Positions 46,729-56,968 of a DNA stretch of 64,000 nucleotides are shown here, one piece after another. A model generated the notes under the pieces. That model was not told the DNA's origin. It saw only the letters and a list, made by a program, of their open reading frames with translations, and ran no database searches. The stretch's first letter is position 1. Each line of letters begins with the position of its first letter. The stretch is from assembly GCF_030409945.1 (NCBI RefSeq), contig NZ_JAUFQV010000007.1:176023-240022 (forward strand), in the 5' to 3' direction. Origin of the DNA: Vibrio tapetis subsp. quintayensis. Its GTDB lineage: Bacteria; Pseudomonadota; Gammaproteobacteria; Enterobacterales; Vibrionaceae. The position numbers and the translations under genes were made by a program.

Positions 46729-47793
46729 TTACACGGTAACGCCTGCGCTTTCAAAACTCGCCATGTTGTTATAAAACTCAGCAGCTGCTTTTACGAGAGG
46801 AAACGCCAATGCAGCTCCTGTACCCTCACCTAACCTTAACTCAAGATCAATAAGAGGATTTGCTTGCAACGCTTCTAATGCTCTTGTATGTCCCGCTTCT
46901 TTAGAGTGATGAGCAAAGATCATGGTTTCTCTAGACGATGGATCAATTAACGTTGCGACTAAAGCGGCAACAGACACAATGAAGCCATCGACCAATACCG
47001 GTACATTGTGCTTGCGTGCCGCGATGAATGCGCCCACCATTTGCACAATTTCAAACCCACCCAATTCCGCCAAAGCGTATTTGATCTCTGCTCTATCGTA
47101 CTGACTTAGAAATCTTTCAACGCCTTGTTCAATGAGCTGTGTTTTTTTGTTTAATTGCTCTTTGGTAATGCCCGTGCCAACTCCAACGCATTCAGATACG
47201 GGGTGTTGCGTAACTGCCGATAATAAAGCCGTTGCACTTGATGTATTCGCGATCCCCATTTCACCAAACATAAGGAAGTTGCTTCCCCCTTTAACGCTGT
47301 GTTCTACAATGTCGGCTCCGAATGTTAGGCCTTTTTCTACATCGTTGATCGTCATCGCCGCATGTTTTGCCAAGTTTGCAGTACCTGACCCCAAACGCTG
47401 CTCGTGATAGCAATCAACTAATGGAAATGACTCCGGCGCGGCAAGCGGCGCTAATATACCGGCATCAACCACGTGCAGTTCAATATCGCCTGCACGACAA
47501 AAACAATTGATCGCCGCCCCACCCGCTAAGAAATTCATCACCATTTGCTGGGTCACTTCACTAGGCGCAATGCTAACGCCCTCAGACGCAATGCCGTGAT
47601 CACCTACGAAGACCAACATCGTTGGTTTAGTTAGCGTAATGGTCTCAGCAGCACTTTGTTGAGCTTGGCTTTGAATGACGGCGAGCTGAAAAGCGACCTG
47701 TTCCAATTGGCCAAGTGATCCAACAGGTTTAGTTTTCGTGTCGATAATGTGCTGAATTCGGGTGTTGAATTGGGCGTCTAACTGCGGGGACAT
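46729..47793 (-). CDS. cobT: Nicotinate-nucleotide--dimethylbenzimidazole phosphoribosyltransferase
   Basis: Activates 5,6-dimethylbenzimidazole to the ribotide used as lower ligand of cobalamin. 354 residues, the usual length. Blocks include [45 protein letters not shown] and the C-terminal [17 protein letters not shown] containing the catalytic Glu. First gene of the minus-strand salvage block (cobT, cobU, then astE, btuC, btuD). I looked for a cobalamin riboswitch upstream and did not find its conserved box. Confidence 0.95.
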   Translation of the reverse strand: MSPQLDAQFNTRIQHIIDTKTKPVGSLGQLEQVAFQLAVIQSQAQQSAAETITLTKPTMLVFVGDHGIASEGVSIAPSEVTQQMVMNFLAGGAAINCFCRAGDIELHVVDAGILAPLAAPESFPLVDCYHEQRLGSGTANLAKHAAMTINDVEKGLTFGADIVEHSVKGGSNFLMFGEMGIANTSSATALLSAVTQHPVSECVGVGTGITKEQLNKKTQLIEQGVERFLSQYDRAEIKYALAELGGFEIVQMVGAFIAARKHNVPVLVDGFIVSVAALVATLIDPSSRETMIFAHHSKEAGHTRALEALQANPLIDLELRLGEGTGAALAFPLVKAAAEFYNNMASFESAGVTV

Positions 47794-48050
47794 ATTCGTT
47801 TCCTTACAAAATTGAGCTTACAGTTTACCCTTAACACTAATAGCAAACTACGAAAATATACTGACTTGTCATGCACCTATGGGGGGCTTTATATCATTCC
47901 CAAATTGATTGTTCTATTCTCGTTTTGCCTAATGTTCTTTAGGTCCATTCCAATTTTGCATCCAAAAACCCTCTATATTAGGTGATTTAATGGCATCAAA
48001 TATGCTTATTCTACTGACTGCTTGCAAAAATTCAGTTGAAGGAGAAACGC

Positions 48051-48164
48051 ATGCTTTTAACCCCAAAGCCAAAAAAGCCGACGAGTTCAACAACACGAAG
48101 AAAAGTGCCGAACTCAAAAAACAAGACGAAAGATAAAGACCAATTACCTCTTTCAATAACATGA
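48051..48164 (+). CDS. Small basic peptide gene, 37 codons
   Basis: ATG 48051 lies six bases after a near-ideal Shine-Dalgarno AAGGAG (48039-48044) and the frame runs 37 codons to TGA at 48162. The peptide is very basic (PKPKKPTSSTTRRKVPNSKN) and would bind nucleic acid or be disordered. Too short for statistical support; the translation signal is the main evidence. The rest of the 560-bp gap between cobT and the chemoreceptor gene is A/T-rich and holds no other feature I can support. Confidence 0.4.
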   Translation: MLLTPKPKKPTSSTTRRKVPNSKNKTKDKDQLPLSIT

Positions 48165-48353
48165 TTGATTAAACAAAATTTTGAATTGAAAATCGTGTAA
48201 AAAGTGAACTTGATCAAAGACCAGTTATTGATTCAGTAAATTAACGGATGAATAGAATAATGAGACGGTAAAACGGCAGAATTAGACTAAGCTAATAGAA
48301 AAATACTACGTCAAGTAGAAAATCTATCAGCTCAATGTCAGAAGGAGAGGCTT

Positions 48354-50354
48354 ATGCTAAGCCTATTTCGCCGTTTTCCGCTATACGTTACTGTAACGGT
48401 TATCGCTGGATTACCTATAGTACTAGCGATATTAATCGCGCTCACGTTTGTCTCTCATTTTAATACCAAAGCCCAACAAACACTGCAAGATAGCGACGTT
48501 GTTTCGCTTATCGTGCTGTACGATAACTTAGCACACAACCTTGCAGTAGAACGCGGATTAACCGCAGGTGTACTCGGAAGTAAAGGCAAAGGCCCACAAG
48601 TGACAAGCCTTGCTGAGCAACGTAAAAAAGTCGATGTCCATGTCTCCAACTTACTCAATAACACAGCGTTTCGCATTTCTGACTCGATGACCCACGAATT
48701 ACTGCAAGATGTGAAACAACAACTGAACAACTTAAGCAACGTTCGTCGTCAAGTAGATACTCTTCAGCCTACGTTATCTCCATTCGCCTACTACTCAAAC
48801 ATCAATCAACTTGCGATCGATAACGCGACGTTGTTACTTTCTCAAATTAGTACCACTGAAGTGACCGGTTTGGGTGAATCTCTGATTGCCGTAATGACCA
48901 TGAAAGAACGTGCGGGGCAAGTACGTGGTGCGCTAAATGGAGTTTTTGCTCGCAAATCCGCAACGGCAGGGTTATACAGCAACATTCAAAACTATCTTCA
49001 ATCTGGGGGTTATGCTGAACGGAATGCGACGTTAACCATGCCTGCAGAGTTCATCAGTGAATTAAATAAGGCAAAATCTCACTCCGCCTGGAAGCAAGTC
49101 GAAGATGTTCAACGGCAATTTTTAGCGCAGAAGGCTTCCTTAGGGGCAATTCAAGGCCCAGACGCACCAAGTTGGTTTGCCGCTGCAACCAGCCGAATCA
49201 AGTTAATTAATGGCGTTCGCAACCTCATTCAACAAGAAATGATCGCGCTTTCCGTTAGCGAACAAAACAATGCCACTTTCAATCAAAATCTAACATTAGT
49301 TACAACGATTGTTCTGTCACTTACGCTGATCGGTTGCCTCTACATGTGTGTCCGCATGCTTCGGATTACGGTTGGCAGTGCGACAAAAACTTTAGCTGCT
49401 ATGTCAAAAAATCGTGACCTCAGCCAATCGTTGGATGAATCTGGTAACGATGAAGTGTCTCAAATTTCCATTAGTGTGAATCAACTGACGACAAATATAC
49501 GTATTCTGTTGGGGGACGTGACCAACACCAACGATCATAGTCTTGAAAAGCTCGAGTCCATTGTCTCTGGCTCTCAACATTTGGTACGTAGCAGTCAAGA
49601 TACTTCAGGTAAATGCGCGAGCATCGCCGCGGCCATGACTCAACTGACTCAATCTAGTACCGACATTGCTGGCTCCGCAAATGGTGCTCTACTTGAAACG
49701 GAAAGGATGAATCAACAAGTTGAGCAGTGTTTAGCTCAAAGTGAAGCTTCGTTTGATAATGTACAAAGCCTCTCTAGCCAAATTGACGAAACTCAGCAGT
49801 GCATGGAGGAATTAGAGAAAGACGCGCAAAGTGTGAGCACCATAGTAGCCACGATTGGCAGCATTTCCGAACAAACCAATTTATTAGCGCTCAATGCTGC
49901 TATTGAGTCGGCCCGTGCAGGTGAACATGGCCGTGGGTTTGCTGTGGTTTCATCGGAAGTACGCGATCTAGCTCAGAGAAGTAAAGAAGCCACTGAGGAC
50001 ATCAGTGCCCTACTCGACAAAATTTCAACCAACACGGCTCTTGCTGTCACCAATATGCGTAAAAGTACAGACGCTAGCCAACATACTTTTGCCTCGGTTA
50101 ATTCAGTAAAAGACAGTGTTTCTCAGCTTGAACATGTTATTGAGGCCGTGAGCGAACATATTAATAGCATCGCTAATGCCACGACTGAGCAATCGAAAGC
50201 CAGCGAAGCCGTCGACCAAGATATTGATAATTTGAATGAAATTTCAGACAAAACAGGCAGCCTCGCATCAGAGATGACCAACACGGTGATTCATTACCAA
50301 CAAGAAGTGGATGTCGTTCAGCGTCAATTGGGAGAGTTCAAACTGCATTCTTAG
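48354..50354 (+). CDS. Methyl-accepting chemotaxis protein with NIT domain
   Basis: Inner-membrane chemoreceptor of 666 residues. The first helix is at about 10-32. The periplasmic NIT-type (nitrate/nitrite-sensing) region spans about 50-290, with [18 protein letters not shown] as its signature. The second membrane helix, about 312-335, is followed by HAMP and a long coiled signalling domain whose hairpin tip is [20 protein letters not shown]. Start ATG has AAGGAGAGGC upstream. The ligand could be nitrate, nitrite or another small anion; this is inferred from the domain name only. Confidence 0.9.
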   Translation: MLSLFRRFPLYVTVTVIAGLPIVLAILIALTFVSHFNTKAQQTLQDSDVVSLIVLYDNLAHNLAVERGLTAGVLGSKGKGPQVTSLAEQRKKVDVHVSNLLNNTAFRISDSMTHELLQDVKQQLNNLSNVRRQVDTLQPTLSPFAYYSNINQLAIDNATLLLSQISTTEVTGLGESLIAVMTMKERAGQVRGALNGVFARKSATAGLYSNIQNYLQSGGYAERNATLTMPAEFISELNKAKSHSAWKQVEDVQRQFLAQKASLGAIQGPDAPSWFAAATSRIKLINGVRNLIQQEMIALSVSEQNNATFNQNLTLVTTIVLSLTLIGCLYMCVRMLRITVGSATKTLAAMSKNRDLSQSLDESGNDEVSQISISVNQLTTNIRILLGDVTNTNDHSLEKLESIVSGSQHLVRSSQDTSGKCASIAAAMTQLTQSSTDIAGSANGALLETERMNQQVEQCLAQSEASFDNVQSLSSQIDETQQCMEELEKDAQSVSTIVATIGSISEQTNLLALNAAIESARAGEHGRGFAVVSSEVRDLAQRSKEATEDISALLDKISTNTALAVTNMRKSTDASQHTFASVNSVKDSVSQLEHVIEAVSEHINSIANATTEQSKASEAVDQDIDNLNEISDKTGSLASEMTNTVIHYQQEVDVVQRQLGEFKLHS

Positions 50355-50446
50355 GACCATTGCGTGGTAAGGCTGTGCGCTCAAAAGCATTTTGCTGATG
50401 TTTAATCCTATATAATCATCGACTCACTTTCTGCTTTGGTCACGAG

Positions 50447-51145
50447 ATGCACAACCTAAATGAGAACATTTCAGTCATGATCGCCGGTGCCAGCGGCCTT
50501 GTTGGCCACAGTGCCCTAACCCTGTTGCTGTCGGATAATAATGTCTCCGCCATTCATGCGCTCGTCAGACGATCCCTCAACATGACCAATACAAAGCTGA
50601 TTGAGCATCAAAACAGTTCATTGTCTCTCACTCAGTGGGACGATAATACCCAACAGCCCGAGTTAGGTCTTATATGCCTTGGTACCACCATCAAAGACGC
50701 CGGCAGCAAAGAAGCGTTAAGCCATATAGATTATGACTTAGTTTGCCAAGTAGCTCATACCATGAAGTTGTTGGGTACCAAGCGATTAGCCGTGGTATCG
50801 AGTGTTGGTGCACATCCTCACTCCCCCTCGCATTACCTGCGTTGCAAAGGCAAGATGGAGCAAGCACTAAGAGGGATGGGTTTCGAGCGTCTGATCATTG
50901 TTCGTCCAGGGCCACTGCGCGGAGAACGATCAAAGCCGAGAGCAGGTGAAATCATCAGTGAAAAACTACTCACGCTCTGTCGCCCATTACTGGTAGGCCC
51001 GCTCACAAACTTCCGCCCGATCTCCGGAGACGAGGTTGCCACGGCGATGCTGTACAGCTTATTTCAGACTGACCACGATTTTGACGGCACGACTCAAGTG
51101 CTCGATAGTAAAAAAATGTGGGCATTATTGAGTCAATATAGATAG
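50447..51145 (+). CDS. NAD(P)-binding oxidoreductase-like protein
   Basis: 232 residues with a Rossmann fold: MIAGASGLVGHSALTLLL gives the GxxGxxG dinucleotide loop, and RLAVVSSVGAHPHSPSHYLRCKGKMEQAL has the serine/tyrosine/lysine arrangement of atypical short-chain dehydrogenases (HTATIP2/YwnB-like). RPGPLRGER matches the same group. The natural substrate is unknown. Cytoplasmic single-gene unit between the chemoreceptor and cystine symporter genes. Confidence 0.8.
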   Translation: MHNLNENISVMIAGASGLVGHSALTLLLSDNNVSAIHALVRRSLNMTNTKLIEHQNSSLSLTQWDDNTQQPELGLICLGTTIKDAGSKEALSHIDYDLVCQVAHTMKLLGTKRLAVVSSVGAHPHSPSHYLRCKGKMEQALRGMGFERLIIVRPGPLRGERSKPRAGEIISEKLLTLCRPLLVGPLTNFRPISGDEVATAMLYSLFQTDHDFDGTTQVLDSKKMWALLSQYR

Positions 51146-51334
51146 ATTCGATGAATACTTCACCACTCTGGTGACAATACAATCAATTGTATAACCAAAC
51201 ATTATATCTAATCACAAACACGACTTTGTGATCTTAAGCACTGGCAGTAACCTACCGTTCTAGAATTTCATTCTTTATATGACTTACCGAGTAGATATTT
51301 ATAAAATCTACCACTTATTTTAAGGATTACATCT

Positions 51335-52708
51335 ATGTCAGTGGCTGTTATTGCGAATCTCGCTGTGTTTGCTGCCCTTCTTTTCTTTCTCAGTTTGCAG
51401 CAGAAAAAAGGCTCAACGCTTTCTCGCCAAGTTCTTTTTGGTTTAGTTCTCGGTAGTGCCTTTGGCCTAGCGTTACAACTTATCTACGGTGAGGGCCACA
51501 GCGCAATTGCCGCGAGCCTTGAGTGGGTGAATGTTGTCGGCCGCGGTTACGTTGGCTTACTGAAAATGATCATCATGCCATTGGTCTTGGTCTCCATGAT
51601 TGCGGCTGTGGTTAAACTGGAAAATTCTGGTTCACTCGGGAAAATCAGCGGACTAACCATCTCTGTTTTGCTCGTCACCACTATGATTTCTGCAGTGGTT
51701 GGTATTGCTGTCACTCAAGTATTTGGCTTAACTGCGGAGGGGTTAACTGAAGGTGCTCGTGAAACGGCCCGCATCGCTACGCTGGAAAACCGCATAGGTA
51801 GCGTTGCTGATTTAACCATCCCACAAATGCTGGTGAGCTTCATTCCAACCAATCCATTTGCTGATTTAACAGGTTCACGCTCTACTTCTATCATCGCTGT
51901 TGTGATATTCGGTATTTTAACTGGTATTGCTGCGCGCAAGGTGATGATCGAAAAACAAGAGCTTGAAGCACCAATTCGCACTTTTGTTGAAGCTGCACAA
52001 TCTATTGTAATGCGCCTAGTGAAGATGATCATGGCCCTCACTCCATATGGCATTGCAGCTCTTATGGCTAAGGTAGTCGCAACATCTAGCGCGTCTGACA
52101 TTCTTAACCTGCTTGGTTTCATCGTTGCGTCTTACGTTGCAATCATTCTGATGTTCGTTGTTCACGGTATCTTGGTTTCGTTCGTTGGCGTAAACCCAAA
52201 AGAGTATTTCCAAAAAATCTGGCCAGTACTGACTTTTGCATTCACATCTCGAAGCTCTGCGGCGACGATTCCACTGAACGTAGAAGCTCAAATTACCAAG
52301 CTTAACGTACCACCAGCCATTGCAAACTTGTCGGCTTCATTTGGTGCGACAATTGGCCAAAACGGTTGTGCCGGGATCTACCCTGCTATGCTGGCGGTCA
52401 TGGTTGCTCCAACCGTCGGCATCGACCCGATGGACATCAACTTTATTCTGTCTTTGATTGCCATTATTACAATCAGCTCATTCGGTATTGCCGGAGTGGG
52501 TGGCGGCGCAACCTTTGCTGCGCTTATTGTCCTACCAGCAATGGGCTTACCAGTAACAATTGCCGCACTTCTGATTTCGATTGAACCATTGATTGATATG
52601 GCCCGAACTGCGCTTAATGTATCCGGTGCGATGACAGCCGGTACGATTACAAGCCGTCTGTTAAAGAACAAAGATAAAACGCCAGAGCAAGAAGCTCAAC
52701 AAGCGTAA
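51335..52708 (+). CDS. tcyP: L-cystine:Na+ symporter
   Basis: Inner-membrane transporter of the dicarboxylate/amino acid:cation (DAACS) family, 457 residues. Hairpin and helix signatures include [35 protein letters not shown] and [20 protein letters not shown], which is characteristic of the TcyP/YdjN cystine subgroup rather than glutamate carriers. AAGGATTACATCT precedes the start. It ends in a strong terminator. Imports cystine as sulphur source. Confidence 0.9.
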   Translation: MSVAVIANLAVFAALLFFLSLQQKKGSTLSRQVLFGLVLGSAFGLALQLIYGEGHSAIAASLEWVNVVGRGYVGLLKMIIMPLVLVSMIAAVVKLENSGSLGKISGLTISVLLVTTMISAVVGIAVTQVFGLTAEGLTEGARETARIATLENRIGSVADLTIPQMLVSFIPTNPFADLTGSRSTSIIAVVIFGILTGIAARKVMIEKQELEAPIRTFVEAAQSIVMRLVKMIMALTPYGIAALMAKVVATSSASDILNLLGFIVASYVAIILMFVVHGILVSFVGVNPKEYFQKIWPVLTFAFTSRSSAATIPLNVEAQITKLNVPPAIANLSASFGATIGQNGCAGIYPAMLAVMVAPTVGIDPMDINFILSLIAIITISSFGIAGVGGGATFAALIVLPAMGLPVTIAALLISIEPLIDMARTALNVSGAMTAGTITSRLLKNKDKTPEQEAQQA

Positions 52709-52729
52709 TACCTTAGCAATAGACAAAAC

Positions 52730-52761
52730 AAAACCGGCACTTCAAATGAAGTGCCGGTTTT
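52730..52761 (+). terminator. Rho-independent terminator of tcyP
   Basis: A perfect 14-bp stem, AAAACCGGCACTTC and GAAGTGCCGGTTTT, with loop AAAT followed by TTATTT. It can also serve the convergent DUF2058 gene. Confidence 0.93.
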
Positions 52762-52817
52762 TATTTGCTCGGTCAACCCAATAGGCAATATCCCGAATTG
52801 AGTTTAAATATTCGCCT

Positions 52818-53336
52818 CTACCACATTAGATCGTCTGGTACGACGAAATCTGCGTATGGGTCATCTTCTGCTGGAATCTCTTCTGCTGTGTTGTTTTCGA
52901 TGATGGTCTCTTCATCGCGCATCAGAATTTTCTTTGCAACAACACCAGGAATGACGGCATAGCCATCTTCATAGCGCGCAATTGTAAGAATACCTTTCAC
53001 CAGCTGCGTATGAATCAAGGTTTCTACATACATAGACTTAACCAATGTGCCATCGGTAAAGTTATATTTAATGTCGCCTTGTTTTAGTTCAAGCTTGTTC
53101 ATTTGTACGAGCTGTTTCACTTGAGCTTTGAACTCTCTTGCGAGCTGCTCGTCTTTACGTTGTTGATTCAGTGCTTTGTCTTTTTCAAGTTGCGCCGCTT
53201 TGTTCGCTTCAACCGCTTCGACCGCTTCTCGTTTTTGAACTCGAGATTTTTTCGCGCCTTTCTTTGCTTTTTTGAGTTTCTTCTCGTTTACTAAACCCGC
53301 TTTAAGCATTTGTTCTTGTAGCGTTAACTTTGCCAT
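52818..53336 (-). CDS. DUF2058 protein, YaiL-like
   Basis: 172 residues. The N-terminal half is a lysine-rich coiled segment (MLKAGLVNEKKLKKAKKGAK, then AVEANKAAQLEKDKAL). The C-terminal half is a compact domain (DIKYNFTDGTLVKSMYVETL, RYEDGYAVIPGVVAKKIL) with an acidic tail. This is the usual YaiL/DUF2058 build, described as nucleoprotein or polysaccharide-related without firm function. Cytoplasmic, single-gene unit. Confidence 0.9.
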   Translation of the reverse strand: MAKLTLQEQMLKAGLVNEKKLKKAKKGAKKSRVQKREAVEAVEANKAAQLEKDKALNQQRKDEQLAREFKAQVKQLVQMNKLELKQGDIKYNFTDGTLVKSMYVETLIHTQLVKGILTIARYEDGYAVIPGVVAKKILMRDEETIIENNTAEEIPAEDDPYADFVVPDDLMW

Positions 53337-53563
53337 TATCTTTCCAAATTAGACATCTCTTGCCTAATTGTCGCATGACTCAAACATTGAATTCAACTAA
53401 GGAAACCACACGCATATGACTGACAAGACTCGTGGTTTTGAGTAAAGCTCACATATTCGACATAAAATATTCTTTTTGTGTGGTTGATATTTATTCATTT
53501 TGGCAGATACTTAATAAATAGACATTCGTTAAACTTAACGTTAATCAAGGAGCTATCTATAAT

Positions 53564-54958
53564 ATGGGCATGACTTTTACCGAGACTACCGACCTAGACA
53601 TAGGCACCGTACAGCTGGTATTTGAACATATAGATACACCAATAATCGTTTCGAATATGGCGCGCCAGTTTGTTTACATGAACCAATCTGCTCGTTCGCT
53701 ATTCGGGTATAGCAACAGCGATGTGGTTGGCAAAAGCACCATATTACTTTATGCCAACGACAGCGATTACGATAAGCAAGGCCTGCGCCGCTTCAATGCC
53801 CACACCAATTATTCAGATTCAACCGACGCGGTTGATTACATAAATTCAAATGGTCATGTCTTTAAAGGGCAACTGTCTGGTGGTGCCATCAAAGACCGAA
53901 ACGGACAACCACAGTTTTTCGTCGCGATAATCAAAGATGACTCCCATAGAGTGGCAGCCGAAGTCGCATTGAATAAACTTCATGCGATTACATCATCCCG
54001 AGATCTCAACTTTGAGCAACGCGTCAAAGCCATTTTAAATTTGGGTTGCGAACACTTCGGTTTGCCAATCGGCATCTTCAGTAAGATCGATGGCGAAAAA
54101 TACGTTATCCAATATGCGGTACATCCTGATGATGCCCTTGATAGCGGCCTAACATTTGAGCTTGGGGTAACCTACTGCAGCCATGTGTACCAAGCCAACG
54201 ACGTTCAAGGCTTTAACCATGTATCCCACAGCCGAATTGCCACCCATCCCTGTTTTTCCAGTTTTGGTTTAGAAGCCTACTTGGGGGCGCCGATTTTTGT
54301 CGACGGCCAGCGTTACGGCACGCTGAATTTTTCTAGCCCAGAGTCAACGCGCTCATTTACTGGCCAAGATATTGAATTAGTTCGCATGTTCGCCGAATGG
54401 GTAGGCCATGAGATTGCTCGTAACAATGATATTGGTGCATTGAAACGTGCTCATAATCAACTGAAGGTGGTAGCTAACACAGATGCTCTAACCCAACTTT
54501 CTAATCGAGGCTGTACTGAGTGTATCTTGAAAAAACAAGTTAACCTTTCGCATCAATACGAGAAAGACCTTGTTGTAGCCATCTTCGACTTTGATCACTT
54601 CAAAGCAATTAATGATAACTTTGGCCACAATGCCGGAGATGCCGCTCTGAAACACTTCTCGCGACTGGTTTCGGAGTTTTGCCGCGCTGACGATTTATAC
54701 GGCCGCTGGGGAGGCGAAGAGTTTTTAGCTATTTACCCAAACACCAATAAAGTCGGTGTCGAAAAGCTACTGAATCGTTTATTAGTCAAGTTAAAAGAAC
54801 AAGGCGTGGAATTTGAAGGCGAGACGATACCACTGACGGTCAGTGTTGGGGTCGCTCAATTGGTTAAAAATGACAGTGCCGACAGTTTGTTGAGCCGAGC
54901 AGATCAAGCACTCTATAGAGCAAAAGATAAAGGCCGAGATAGAATTGAATTTGGCTAA
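53564..54958 (+). CDS. PAS-GAF-GGDEF diguanylate cyclase
   Basis: 464 residues. A PAS domain covers about 15-135 (MNQSARSLFGYSNSDVVGKS), a GAF domain about 150-290 (AYLGAPIFVDGQRYGTLNFS), and a GGDEF domain about 305-464. The active site reads GGEEF in YGRWGGEEFLAIYP, a functional variant, and the magnesium-binding VAIFDFDHFKAINDNFGHNAG is intact, so cyclic-di-GMP synthesis is likely. No membrane helix: a soluble sensor cyclase. The inhibitory RxxD site before the GGEEF is seen as RADD. Confidence 0.9.
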   Translation: MGMTFTETTDLDIGTVQLVFEHIDTPIIVSNMARQFVYMNQSARSLFGYSNSDVVGKSTILLYANDSDYDKQGLRRFNAHTNYSDSTDAVDYINSNGHVFKGQLSGGAIKDRNGQPQFFVAIIKDDSHRVAAEVALNKLHAITSSRDLNFEQRVKAILNLGCEHFGLPIGIFSKIDGEKYVIQYAVHPDDALDSGLTFELGVTYCSHVYQANDVQGFNHVSHSRIATHPCFSSFGLEAYLGAPIFVDGQRYGTLNFSSPESTRSFTGQDIELVRMFAEWVGHEIARNNDIGALKRAHNQLKVVANTDALTQLSNRGCTECILKKQVNLSHQYEKDLVVAIFDFDHFKAINDNFGHNAGDAALKHFSRLVSEFCRADDLYGRWGGEEFLAIYPNTNKVGVEKLLNRLLVKLKEQGVEFEGETIPLTVSVGVAQLVKNDSADSLLSRADQALYRAKDKGRDRIEFG

Positions 54959-55023
54959 ATCAGGTAGCTCGCATCTAATTATCATCAGGTTTTGAACTGA
55001 TAAGTATAAAAAGACAGAAGAGA

Positions 55024-55053
55024 AACACATAGAGCCTAATAACTCTATGTGTT
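55024..55053. terminator. Hairpin between convergent genes
   Basis: AACACATAGAG (55024-55034) and CTCTATGTGTT (55043-55053), an 11-bp perfect stem with an 8-base loop, followed by GTTTA. It separates the GGDEF gene from the DUF3297 gene. Confidence 0.8.
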
Positions 55054-55106
55054 GTTTATGAGCTTAGTGGTGCTTGCAATAAGGCTATCGCAAACCGACT
55101 ACGCGC

Positions 55107-55352
55107 TTATACGTAGTACGCTTCCACAGTGCCTTTCAATGTGATCAACATTGGCTGACCGCGGCGATCTAACGCTTTTGGTGAAGGAATTTTCACCCAA
55201 CCTTCGCTGATGCAGTATTCTTCAACATCAGAACGCTCTTTACCATTTAAGCGAATACCGATTTGATGCTCAAAACACTCAGCAACATGATGCGGACTAC
55301 GTGGGTTGCCTGCTAGGTGATCCGGTAGTGTTGGTTTAGAAGTGTCAGTCAT
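55107..55352 (-). CDS. DUF3297 protein
   Basis: 81 residues, normal for DUF3297. Core signatures are PDHLAGNPRSPHHVAECFEH near the start, GIRLNGKERSDVEEYCISEG and WVKIPSPKALDRRGQPMLI. The family is short, soluble and conserved in gamma-proteobacteria with unknown function. It has its own promoter region of about 80 bp. Confidence 0.9.
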   Translation of the reverse strand: MTDTSKPTLPDHLAGNPRSPHHVAECFEHQIGIRLNGKERSDVEEYCISEGWVKIPSPKALDRRGQPMLITLKGTVEAYYV

Positions 55353-55435
55353 GTTCTTGCTCTACATATAATAAAAAGTGCGTCATTGTAGTCAAAATAA
55401 CGTGAGTGCTCAAGCGCTGATATCATTACGCAATA

Positions 55436-55984
55436 TCAACCAGACGTCGCAGTAATGTCCTTTAATAAACCATAAATAGCGTGATTTATCACTCGACCAT
55501 TTAGGTTTTCTCTATTGGTGATAACGCCCTCTAGTTTTAAACCTAATCTCTCACATACCGCTCTGCTCGGTGCATTACCCTCACCCGCTGCAATCTGAAC
55601 TTTATCCAATGCCAACTCTGAAAATGCAATCTCGATCAACTTGGATACTGAACGAGTAATAATGCCCTTACCTTGGTGTTTTTCGCTTAACCAATAGCCA
55701 ATTTCTGCCACTTTCACATTGTGATCAATTGAGTTAAAGCTAACGTTACCCACTAATTCATCACGATAAATCATGGCACATACCATGGATTTCCCCTCCG
55801 CATAATCCAATCGGGATTGGCGAACAAACGTCAAAAAGAAATCCTCTGATTTGCCATGAGGAGGCCAGGCTAGCCATTCAGATAAATAGTCTCGCTGCTC
55901 TGTCACGATTTCCAAGTATTTTTTAGCAAATGAGGGCTGAATAAGCGCCAGTTTTAATTCGCTATCGACGTCGAGTGTAAACAT
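55436..55984 (-). CDS. GNAT acetyltransferase, RimL-like
   Basis: 182 residues from ATG 55984 with AAAGGAAACAGT upstream; the ATG at 56005 lies before this site. Acetyl-CoA binding is shown by IGYWLSEKHQGKGIITRSVS and the later AAGEGNAPSRAVCERLGLKLEG. This matches the RimJ/RimL ribosomal-protein N-acetyltransferase group, members of which also modify other substrates. It is the last of four tightly spaced minus-strand genes (TSUP, VOC, GNAT, GNAT), which look like one accessory operon. Confidence 0.85.
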   Translation of the reverse strand: MFTLDVDSELKLALIQPSFAKKYLEIVTEQRDYLSEWLAWPPHGKSEDFFLTFVRQSRLDYAEGKSMVCAMIYRDELVGNVSFNSIDHNVKVAEIGYWLSEKHQGKGIITRSVSKLIEIAFSELALDKVQIAAGEGNAPSRAVCERLGLKLEGVITNRENLNGRVINHAIYGLLKDITATSG

Positions 55985-56017
55985 ACTGTTTCCTTTGTTT
56001 TTCATAAGCTAAGTGCG

Positions 56018-56470
56018 TCATGATTCACGCTGAGATGATAGCTTCTTGATGAATTGAATTTTACTATTGGCTTCAGTACCGTTATTTTCATAGCCATTAA
56101 TCTGATAGCCGCTAGAGATCAGCAATTGAAGCATTGCAGGATATCGATTCATCGACTTAACACTGATGGACGAATAGCCCGCCTGATAAGCCCACTCTTC
56201 TTGCCGTTTTCTCAACATAGTTGCAATGCCTTGCTGTCGAAAGCGCGGAATGACCCCACCTAACCAACTATAAAATTCGCTGTCGGATAATGAATAGCCA
56301 ATTTTGTAAGCCACGGGAACATCATCAACTTTGGCAACTAAGATCAAGTCGCGGGTTTGCTTTAGCCTCGACGTTAAACGCTCGCTAGTTGTTCTTCCAT
56401 CAAACTCTGGGATTTGATGATCAATCACAACAACGTCGTCGATCGTTCCTACATCACAGGTTATGTTCAT
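56018..56470 (-). CDS. GNAT acetyltransferase
   Basis: 150 residues if started at ATG 56470, which has GGAGGGGAA just upstream; the frame is open 25 codons further but lacks a signal. The GNAT loop is GGVIPRFRQQGIATMLRKR with the Q/RxxGxG/A motif in RQQGIA. The rest is short and without a clear substrate site. Part of the accessory run with a similar enzyme 13 bp downstream. Confidence 0.8.
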   Translation of the reverse strand: MNITCDVGTIDDVVVIDHQIPEFDGRTTSERLTSRLKQTRDLILVAKVDDVPVAYKIGYSLSDSEFYSWLGGVIPRFRQQGIATMLRKRQEEWAYQAGYSSISVKSMNRYPAMLQLLISSGYQINGYENNGTEANSKIQFIKKLSSQRES

Positions 56471-56551
56471 TTCCCCTCCTTTCACTGTCGACCAAAGATC
56501 CTGTTCAAACCCGCACCAATCTAATTTAGCAAAGGCAGAACACAAAAATAA

Positions 56552-56920
56552 TTACATTGATACCGCTTCTATTTTGTTGCCATCTAAGTCACGAACAAAC
56601 GCGGCATAGTATGTATCGCCGTATTCAGGTCGATTACCCGGTTTACCCTCGCACGTACCACCTTGCTCAATGGCAATATTATAGAATTGATCGACCGCTT
56701 CTTTGCTGGGTGCATTAAATGCAATGTGTGAACCATTTCCTATCGAAGCTTTTGCTTCACACGGACAACCTACCCAAAATTCGAAATTTTCGCCATACGC
56801 TGCAGCAATACCGTCGATGTAATGTGCTCTTTGAATGGATAATGTTGCTAATACTGCATCGTAAAATGCTACCGCCGAGATTACGTTTTTAGTGCCAACT
56901 GACACGTGATTTAAGATCAT
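56552..56920 (-). CDS. VOC-family (glyoxalase/dioxygenase fold) protein
   Basis: 122 residues from ATG 56920 (MILNHVSVGTKNV), with AAGGAAAG at good distance. Typical vicinal-oxygen-chelate features are a first metal-like His (NHVSVG), GSHIAFNAPSKEAVDQFY, and the end FVRDLDGNKIEAV with the acidic ligand. Substrates in this family range from toxins to antibiotics. Tight spacing to both neighbours suggests co-expression. Confidence 0.85.
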   Translation of the reverse strand: MILNHVSVGTKNVISAVAFYDAVLATLSIQRAHYIDGIAAAYGENFEFWVGCPCEAKASIGNGSHIAFNAPSKEAVDQFYNIAIEQGGTCEGKPGNRPEYGDTYYAAFVRDLDGNKIEAVSM

Positions 56921-56968
56921 TAAACTTTCCTTATTAACTGCCAAAAATAAAACGTTCGGTGAGGCCGA

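Noticed and set aside
47794..48350. Cobalamin riboswitch upstream of cobT
   Set aside because: I looked on the minus strand for the conserved B12 box (GCCACTG-like) and supporting stems and found neither.
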